Shown one piece after another: positions 16,019-21,457 of a stretch of 21,457 bases of DNA. The position numbers were made by a program, and so were the translations under genes. Source of the DNA: Muribaculaceae bacterium. Lineage in GTDB: Bacteria > Bacteroidota > Bacteroidia > Bacteroidales > Muribaculaceae. The stretch spans positions 1 through 21,457 of the forward strand of contig JAFYCU010000187.1 in assembly GCA_017545095.1 (NCBI GenBank), given 5' to 3'. The notes under the pieces were generated by a model that did no database searches, was not told where the DNA came from, and saw only the letters and a list, made by a program, of their open reading frames with translations. The stretch's first letter is position 1. The number at the start of each line of letters is the position of its first letter.

Positions 16019-18040
16019 TTACCAGATGATGGCTCGGTCGGCGGGGTCGCGCCACATCTTGGCCCCAGGCTGGATGCCGAAGGCCTCGAAGAAGGTGTCG
16101 ATGTTGCGCAGGGTGGCGTTCACGCGCAGGCGACCTATGCTGTGCGGGTCGCTCTTGGTGATCTGGTGCAGATACTCATCACTGGAGTTTTGCGCCCAAA
16201 TTCGGCCATAGCTCAAGTAGAAGCGCTGTGCGGGGGTGAAGCCGTCAAGCTCTTTGCCATCCTTGAATTGCTGCGTCTGCTTGAAGGCATCGAAGGCGAT
16301 GCGCAGGCCGCCCTGGTCGGCGATGTTCTCGCCCAGCGTCAGGTGACCGTTGGCATGCAAGTCACCCACCACAACGTATTCATCAAATTGTGCAGCCAGT
16401 TTCTCAGCTTGCTCGGTAAAACGGTCGGCATCGGCGGGTGTTCACCAGTCCACCATGTTGCCCTCGGCATCGAAGGTGCGGCCCTGGTCATCGAAGCCAT
16501 GCGTCATCTCGTGGCCGATGACCACGCCAATGGCACCATAGTTGGTGGCATCGTCGGCCTCCACGTCAAAGAACGGAGCCTGGAGGATGGCAGCGGGGAA
16601 ACAAATCTCGTTGGTGGTGGGGTTGTAGTAGGCGTTCACCGTCTGCGGTGTCATGCCCCACTCTTCCTTGTCGACGGGTTTGCCAAACTTATCAAGGTTG
16701 CGGCGTGTCTCGTAGATGGTTGCAGCCTTGATGTTCTCGTAGAGCGGTTTAGCGGGGTCAACCGTGAGTCCGCTGTAGTCGCGCCACTTGTCGGGATAGC
16801 CAATTTTGACGGTGAAGGCGTTGAGCTTCACCAGTGCGTTGACCTTGGTCTCATCGGTCATCCAAGTCAGGCCAGCAATGTGAGCGGCCAGCGACTTGCG
16901 CAAGTTGTTGATCAGGGCAAGCATCTTCTCCTTGCTACCGTGGGCAAAATACTTGCTCACATAGAGTTCGCCAACTGCCTCGCCAAGCAGGCTGTTAGGC
17001 ACGTTTTGGGCACGTTTCCATCGCTGCTGGCGTTCTTTTTGTCCGCTCAGTTTGCGGCCGTAGAAGTCGAAGCTGGCCTCACCAATCTCGTCGCTCAAGT
17101 GTCCGCCGGCGCGGTTGATCACTTCCCAGGTGAAATAGTCGCGCATCTGCGCCTCGGTGAGCGTGGTCATCAGCTTCTGAGCCACCTCCATCACCTTGGG
17201 CTGTTCCAGAATCACCCAGTCGATGCCTTTCACGCCCATGAGGTCGAAATACTGCCGCCACTGGATGGCGGGGTAGTCGTTCTGGAGCTGGTCGAGCGTG
17301 CGGATGTTGTAGAGCTTGGTGTAGTCGCGTGCCTCGGCACGGTCCATCTTGGCCTGCGCAAACTGATACTCAATGTCGTAGATGAGCTTGGCGGCGCGCT
17401 GGGCGTCTTTCTTCTTGTAGCCAGCGCACATCGTGAACATCTGCGCCACAAAGTCGCGGTACTGCTGCTGGAGCTTCTTGCTGTCGGCATCGGTGCTCAG
17501 GTAGTAGTCGCGGTCGGGCAGACCGGCGGTGCCGGCGCTCACCCACATGGCGTTCACATCGCTGTTCTTGAGGTCGGTTTCCACGCCAATGCCGAAGAAC
17601 GGGTTGCCCAGCGTAAGGTGGGTTTTGGCCAGGAATGGGGTGAGGTTGGCCTTGCGGAACGCAGCCACCTCGGCCAGGTCGGCCTTGAGCGGTGCGGCGC
17701 CCTCGCGGTTCAGGCGGTCGCTGTCCATGGCCAAGTTGTAGAGGTCGGTAACCTTCTGTCCCACGGTGCCACGGGCGTGATGCTCACTGGCCAGCGTGGC
17801 AAACAGCTCCTTGAGCTGCTCGCGGTTTTTCTCGGCGAGGTCGTTAAACACGCCGTAGCTCGGATACTCCGGCTTGAGGGGGTTGGCTTTCATCCAGCCG
17901 CCACCAGCATACTCATAGAAGTCATCGCCCGGCTGCACGCTCAGGTTCATGTCGGCCCGGTTCAGGCCATGGGTCTGCGCCACAGCACTGGGTGCCACTG
18001 CCATGGCAGCAAGTGCTGCTAATGTCATCAGTTTTTTCAT
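16019..18040 (-). pseudogene. M13 (neprilysin-like) zinc metallopeptidase gene with in-frame TGA
   Basis: The frame starts at ATG 18040 with a signal peptide (MKKLMTLAALAAMAVAPSAVA) and would encode 673 residues, normal for the M13 family. The N-terminal domain carries NLSVQPGDDFYEYAGGGWMK. The catalytic motif HEMTH is at residues 510-514, with the family's NAYYNP and GVVIGHEMTHGFDDQG context. TGA at 16444-16442 (codon 533) interrupts GNMVDW-stop-TPADADRF, where M13 proteins normally have DWWT. The same frame then continues with GENIADQGGLRIAF, holding the third zinc ligand Glu571 in ENIAD, and ends at IIW. The truncated product would lack that ligand and should be inactive. A single TGG to TGA change, or a sequencing error, explains it. 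A hairpin terminator follows. Confidence 0.88.
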
Positions 18041-18132
18041 AAAAAGGGTATGTTAATGAATGATTGAATGTTATGCATTTCACATCTCGGCTCATCACCA
18101 CCTTAGGCAATGGCCCAAGAGCTTTCGCGCTG

Positions 18133-18140
18133 CAAAATTA
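18133..18140 (-). promoter_or_regulatory. -7 promoter box of the M13 peptidase gene
   Basis: On the minus strand TAATTTTG (18140-18133) matches the -7 consensus, about 90 nt upstream of the ATG at 18040. No well-spaced TTTG was found, so confidence is moderate. Confidence 0.5.
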
Positions 18141-18255
18141 GCCAAAACAAAGCAAACAAACACACCATTTCCCACAAAAAAGGCATCATCACCACATTTT
18201 GCGCACACGCGACACCGCGTTGAACGACTCAAAAATGATTTTTTTCGCCTTGCGC

Positions 18256-18288
18256 TTGCCGCACTTTCAAAAATTCTCACTACATTTG
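18256..18288 (+). promoter_or_regulatory. Bacteroidetes-type promoter of the lemA operon
   Basis: TTG (18256-18258), about 22 nt, then TACATTTG (18281-18288). It lies 39 nt upstream of ATG 18328 and diverges from the M13 promoter. Confidence 0.65.
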
Positions 18289-18327
18289 CAATCGAAAAAA
18301 GAAACCATAAAAAAACAAGACACTGCT

Positions 18328-18924
18328 ATGATGAAAAAAGGATGTCTGGCCGTACTGGCCATCGTAGTGATTGCGGGCCTTGCTCTGTTTGGCTGGGCCA
18401 AGAGCACCTATAACGGACTCGTGCAGCAACAAGAGGGTGTAACAGCCGCCTGGGCACAAGTGGAGAACGTGTATCAGCGTCGTGCCGACCTGATTCCCAA
18501 TCTGGTGAACACCGTGAAAGGCTATGCCAAGCACGAAAAGGAGACACTGGAAGGGGTGGTGAATGCCCGCGCCAATGCCACCAGCGTGAAAATCGACCCG
18601 AGCAACATGACCGAAGCCGACCTGAAACGCTTCCAGGACATGCAGGGCGAGCTGTCGAGTGCGCTGAGCCGACTTATTGCCGTGAGCGAGGCTTACCCCG
18701 AACTCAAGGCCAACGAGAACTTCCTCAACCTGCAGTCGCAACTCGAGGGCACCGAGAACCGCATCACCGTGGAGCGCAAAAACTTCAACGAAGTGGCTCA
18801 GGCCTACAACACCAGTATCCGCACCTTCCCCACCAACCTGCTGGCCGGACTGTTCAACTTCGATGCCAAGCCCTACTTCGAGGCTCAAACCGGTGCCGAC
18901 AAAGCCCCCACAGTGGAGTTTTGA
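18328..18924 (+). CDS. lemA: LemA family protein
   Basis: The product has 198 residues. An N-terminal membrane segment (residues 6-24, LAVLAIVVIAGLALFGW) is followed by the family signature: YNGLVQQQEGVTAAWAQVEN, then YQRRADLIPNLVNTVKGYA, and later RITVERKNFNEVAQAYN. LemA proteins are membrane-anchored, largely helical proteins of unclear role, with most of the chain outside the cytoplasm. ATG 18328 is chosen because it lies just after the promoter box; ATG 18331 is an equal alternative. A longer in-frame extension to 18199 would start upstream of the promoter. The gene leads an operon with two TPM-domain genes, a linkage conserved in Bacteroidetes. Confidence 0.93.
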   Translation: MMKKGCLAVLAIVVIAGLALFGWAKSTYNGLVQQQEGVTAAWAQVENVYQRRADLIPNLVNTVKGYAKHEKETLEGVVNARANATSVKIDPSNMTEADLKRFQDMQGELSSALSRLIAVSEAYPELKANENFLNLQSQLEGTENRITVERKNFNEVAQAYNTSIRTFPTNLLAGLFNFDAKPYFEAQTGADKAPTVEF

Positions 18925-18949
18925 AGTGACGGGGCCTAACGCAAAATAA

Positions 18950-18963
18950 AGACCTTAAGGTCT
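18950..18963. repeat. 14-bp perfect palindrome in the lemA-TPM gap
   Basis: AGACCTTAAGGTCT sits in the 56-nt gap between lemA and the next gene. It has no T run, so it is not a standard terminator. It may be an RNA hairpin or a protein site. Confidence 0.4.
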
Positions 18964-18980
18964 CTGACCACCCACTACCC

Positions 18981-19418
18981 ATGCCACTGTGTGACTTCAT
19001 ACCCGAAAACGGACAGCGACGCATTGCACAGGCCATCACCCTGGCCGAGCGCACCACATCGGGCGAGATTTGCGTCCATGCCACGCCGCGCTGCCAGGGC
19101 ACAGCCATGGAGGCCGCCATCGACACGTTCAACCGCCTTCAGCTCTACCGCACGCAACGCCGCAACGCCGTGCTTATCTATCTAGCCTACGAGTCGCGGC
19201 AACTGGCCATCCTTGGTGACCAGGGCATCAACGACGTGGTGCCCAGTGGCTATTGGGACGATGTGGCAACAACGTTGTCGGATCGGCTGCGCGCCGGGCG
19301 GCCCGTCGACGGCCTGTGTGAGGCCATCGCCACCATAGGCGAACGCCTGCAAACATTCTTCCCCGCCGACCGCCACGACATCAACGAACTGAGTAATGAA
19401 ATCACCTACGAAGACTAA
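18981..19418 (+). CDS. Small TPM domain protein without signal peptide
   Basis: The product has 145 residues and no signal peptide or membrane helix. It shows the TPM fold pattern: a helix (QRRIAQAITLAERTT), the SGEICVH strand, and RNAVLIYLAYESRQLAILGD followed by GYWDDV. Among TPM proteins this is the compact form usually found beside lemA and a longer secreted YgcG-type protein. TPM domains have been linked to photosystem II repair phosphatases in plants and to YgcG in bacteria, but the bacterial function is not established. Its last 23 nt overlap the next gene, which implies coupled translation. Confidence 0.85.
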   Translation: MPLCDFIPENGQRRIAQAITLAERTTSGEICVHATPRCQGTAMEAAIDTFNRLQLYRTQRRNAVLIYLAYESRQLAILGDQGINDVVPSGYWDDVATTLSDRLRAGRPVDGLCEAIATIGERLQTFFPADRHDINELSNEITYED

Positions 19419-20205
19419 CCCCCTGCGTCACAGCTGGCTGCTCATGCTGCTGTGCCTGCTGCCTATGCTGGCATGGGCCAAATATCCCGTGCCCGACAAA
19501 CCTGTGCCGCCACGCTTGGTCAACGACCTGGCTGGTGTGCTGGGCAGCGAGGCACAGGTGCTGGAGGACACCCTCGAAGCCTTTGCCATGCGCACAGGCA
19601 ACCAAATCGTGGTGCTCACCGTGACCGACCTCGGTGGCTACGAGCCGTGGGAATTTGCCCAGCAGGTGGGACAGCAGTGGGGCGTGGGCGGCAGCAAGTT
19701 CAACAACGGTGTGGTAATACTGGTGAAGCCCAAGACCGATGCCAGCCGTGGACAGGCGTTTATCGCCACCGGCTATGGACTTGAGGGTGCGCTTACCGAC
19801 CTGACCTGCACACAGATTGTGAACCGCGAGATGATTCCCGCTTTCCGCGCCAACGATTATGGCGAGGGTGTGTGGCGCGCCGTGCGCGTGGTGATGCCCA
19901 TCGCCGAGGGAGAGTACAGCGAGCAGCAGTACCTCGACAGCGGCGAACAAAGCATGGCCGAGTCCATCGCCACCATCATCATCGCCATCATTCTGCTGGC
20001 ATGGCTGTTCTACTACATCAGCAACTTGTTTGGTGGCGGTGGTGGTGGCGGAGGCGGCTACACCGGCACGTGGGGCGGCCCCATCATCTTCGGTGGCGGG
20101 TCGTCGTCGTGGGGTGGTTCACGTGGCGGCGGCTTCGGCGGCGGTGGTTTCGGTGGCTTCGGCGGCGGCAGCTTCGGCGGCGGTGGTGGAGGCGGCTCAT
20201 GGTAA
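19396..20205 (+). CDS. YgcG-type TPM domain protein with Gly-rich tail
   Basis: The product has 269 residues. Residues 13-28 form the signal-peptide core (SWLLMLLCLLPMLAWA). The TPM domain spans about 40-172 (LVNDLAGVLGSEAQVLED, TGNQIVVLTV, NNGVVILVKPK, GYGLEGALTD). A membrane helix lies at 191-208. Residues 213-269 are a Gly/Ser/Phe tail (GGFGGGGFGGFGGG type), a hallmark of YgcG-like proteins. The start ATG lies inside the 3' end of the preceding TPM gene in another frame. Topology suggests an envelope-anchored TPM domain acting with LemA. The role is inferred from context only. Confidence 0.9.
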   Translation: MKSPTKTNPLRHSWLLMLLCLLPMLAWAKYPVPDKPVPPRLVNDLAGVLGSEAQVLEDTLEAFAMRTGNQIVVLTVTDLGGYEPWEFAQQVGQQWGVGGSKFNNGVVILVKPKTDASRGQAFIATGYGLEGALTDLTCTQIVNREMIPAFRANDYGEGVWRAVRVVMPIAEGEYSEQQYLDSGEQSMAESIATIIIAIILLAWLFYYISNLFGGGGGGGGGYTGTWGGPIIFGGGSSSWGGSRGGGFGGGGFGGFGGGSFGGGGGGGSW

Positions 20206-20210
20206 TGAAT

Positions 20211-20238
20211 CAATGGACAATGGATAATTGACAATGTA
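20211..20238 (+). repeat. Heptad-period repeat CAATGGA x2, TAATTGA, CAATGTA
   Basis: Four 7-bp units begin six bases after the stop codon of the YgcG-type gene. The next bases hold a small inverted repeat (GAGCC TTA GGCTC). Confidence 0.6.
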
Positions 20239-20249
20239 GGAGCCTTAGG

Positions 20250-20270
20250 CTCGTAACTCACAACTGCACA
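20250..20270 (+). repeat. Degenerate heptad repeat CTCGTAA / CTCACAA / CTGCACA
   Basis: Three 7-bp units upstream of the ATG at 20289. The first matches the TAACTCG-type array near 14401. It is short and weak. Confidence 0.35.
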
Positions 20271-20288
20271 AACACACACTTATTTTCG

Positions 20289-21263
20289 ATGAAATCAACA
20301 CTCATTTCCCTCGCCATGTTGCTGGCTGGAATGCCCGCGATGGCTCAGACCCAAGAAACCCCGGCCGACCGCGCCGTGGAGCGCCAAGCTTATGCCGAAG
20401 CCAAACGACTCAACACCGTAGACGGTTGGGAAATCTTTATCAACAACTACCCTGAATCGTTCTACATTGAGCAGGCGCGCAAGCTGCGCGACGCAGCCAT
20501 CGTGAACAGCTACTGCAACAGCGCCACCACGCTGGAGCGACTGGTGACCTATATCGACGAGGAAACCGTGCAGGAGCCGCGCATCCGCATGTTCTATGCC
20601 AACCTGGTCAACAACCCCACACACAGCTACCGCTTCGAACACATGGACGTGGGCTTTAACGGCTGCACCGGCACCGTGCGGGAGCACATCACCTTTGCCG
20701 ACGGCAGCAAAGCACGCGACAACGTGTATGTGTTCAATGCCCAGGGGCTGCTCACCGAGAGCCGCGTGACTGGCTCGCGCGGCAATGTGGTGGTGACAAC
20801 CTACACCTATGCCTACGACAACCTGCACGGATACACGCTCAAGACCGCTACACGGCAAGGCGGCAACACCATCGACTATGAGGTGTTTTTCAATGCCGAT
20901 GACAAACTCGAAATCATTACCAGCGACGGCAGCACACACAAGCACAAATGGGTGTACACCTACAACGACAAAGGGGCGCTGCAAAAGTTGGTCATCACCG
21001 ACGGCGACACGCGACGCGTGCTGGTCTATAACGACGGCTACATCATCCGCGAGGAAACGCAAGGCCGCGTGCTGCGCTACTACTACGACTACGACAGCGC
21101 CACCTTCAAGAAATACCTCATCGGCATCAGCGAGATCCAGGACGATGGCCCGGGTCACGAGCGTAAGTTCAACTACAAAATCGACACCCACGGCCGCATC
21201 ACCCGCGTGGAAATCTCGCAAGACGGCAAACACGAGATGACCATCACCCGCAGCTATAAATGA
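20289..21263 (+). CDS. Secreted hypothetical protein with YD-like beta repeats
   Basis: The product has 324 residues, with a signal peptide at 1-19 (LISLAMLLAGMPAMA then Q). A short helical part (WEIFINNYPESFYIEQARKL) resembles a tetratricopeptide/outer-membrane-lipoprotein type helix pair. From about residue 115 the chain is a series of short strands ending in turn motifs (YVFNAQGLLTESRV, YTYNDKGALQKLVI, YKIDTHGRITRVEI), like the YD/Rhs or wall-associated repeat style found in secreted Bacteroidetes proteins. No enzyme motif is seen. It lies 83 nt after the TPM gene, with heptad repeats between them, and may be the last gene of the operon or have its own weak promoter. A heptad array and a terminator-like hairpin follow. 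Confidence 0.8.
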   Translation: MKSTLISLAMLLAGMPAMAQTQETPADRAVERQAYAEAKRLNTVDGWEIFINNYPESFYIEQARKLRDAAIVNSYCNSATTLERLVTYIDEETVQEPRIRMFYANLVNNPTHSYRFEHMDVGFNGCTGTVREHITFADGSKARDNVYVFNAQGLLTESRVTGSRGNVVVTTYTYAYDNLHGYTLKTATRQGGNTIDYEVFFNADDKLEIITSDGSTHKHKWVYTYNDKGALQKLVITDGDTRRVLVYNDGYIIREETQGRVLRYYYDYDSATFKKYLIGISEIQDDGPGHERKFNYKIDTHGRITRVEISQDGKHEMTITRSYK

Positions 21264-21312
21264 GGCGAGAACCAAGAGACAAGAACCAAGAACCGAGAAC
21301 CGAGAACCAAGC
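21264..21312 (+). repeat. Heptad-period array, 7 units, 3' of stop codon
   Basis: Starting right after TGA: GGCGAGA, ACCAAGA, GACAAGA, ACCAAGA, ACCGAGA, ACCGAGA, ACCAAGC. This is the GAACC(A/G)A array in a shifted phase. Confidence 0.8.
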
Positions 21313-21328
21313 GCTTGGCCTCCCCAAA

Positions 21329-21353
21329 CCCCTCCTACCTCCTAAAGGAGGGG
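21329..21353 (+). terminator. Degenerate CCCCTCC/GGAGGGG terminator
   Basis: CCCCTCC and GGAGGGG enclose an 11-nt loop that contains a duplicated CTCCTA. The usual T run is replaced by CTTCC, so termination may be weaker than at the other copies. Confidence 0.5.
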
Positions 21354-21374
21354 CTTCCATTGAAACCAAGTCAC

Positions 21375-21457
21375 GTAGAGCCGCACCCTGGTGCGGCTGA
21401 TGGCCGAGGCACATAGAGCGACAAGCTACGGAACGGGGTGATGCCCAGCGAATTAGA
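21375..21457 (+). repeat. REP-like unit, cut by right window edge
   Basis: GTAG 21375-21378 precedes the palindrome at 21379-21398. The middle block (GAACGGGGTGATGCCCAGCG) follows and the window ends before the inverted partner. Confidence 0.8.

Noticed and set aside
16442..16444. TGA read as Trp or selenocysteine
   Set aside because: TGA ends several intact genes here (lemA, the gene ending at 21263) and TGG is used for Trp throughout. The conserved residue is Trp, not Cys or Sec, so a point mutation or error is simpler.
15728..18022. 764-codon open frame on the plus strand
   Set aside because: It is the mirror frame of the M13 peptidase gene, which has clear catalytic motifs and a signal peptide on the minus strand.
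18199..18327. Longer N-terminus for LemA
   Set aside because: It would start before the promoter and puts a non-signal extension in front of the membrane segment.
20058..20279. Proline-rich minus-strand frame
   Set aside because: It is the complement of the Gly-rich tail of the YgcG-type gene.

Overview
The window looks like a chromosomal stretch of a high-GC Bacteroidales bacterium (Prevotellaceae- or Muribaculaceae-like). The signs are Bacteroidetes promoters (TTTG, about 20 nt, TAnnTTTG), no Shine-Dalgarno sites, very large secreted proteins ending in a type IX-like sorting tail, and a LemA/TPM operon. No phage, transposase, CRISPR, rRNA or tRNA was seen.

Layout. Positions 1-510 hold two tandem copies of a palindromic repeat unit and the promoter of the first surface-protein gene. 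Three related surface-protein genes follow: 511-4113, 4705-8160 (broken by an in-frame TAA) and 10076-14302. A lone AAA ATPase/DUF4143 gene (8642-9853) sits between the second and third. Next come a small secreted protein on the minus strand (14584-15018), a repeat cluster that abuts a 5'-truncated dockerin gene (15447-15932), and an M13 zinc metallopeptidase gene on the minus strand (16019-18040), broken by an in-frame TGA exactly where the family has Trp. Diverging from it is a lemA - TPM - TPM - secreted hypothetical operon (18328-21263). The window ends inside another repeat copy.

How it fits together. The three large genes share a signal peptide, related modules, an almost identical C-terminal tail and a promoter layout: a CGTTAA direct repeat of 10-11 bp period at a fixed 38-39 bp upstream of the -7 box. 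They look like one co-regulated family of exported proteins. Several genes end in a common cassette of stop codon, 7-bp-period repeat array and CCCCTCC/GGAGGGG terminator, usually followed by a REP-like cluster.

The most notable structure is an interspersed family of 20-bp palindromes (AGCCGCACCCTGGTGCGGCT and its complement). Most carry GTAG on the outer side and are arranged as inverted pairs. This is the hallmark arrangement of REP/BIME elements mobilised by RAYT (Y1 HUH) transposases, so a cognate RAYT is predicted elsewhere in the genome.
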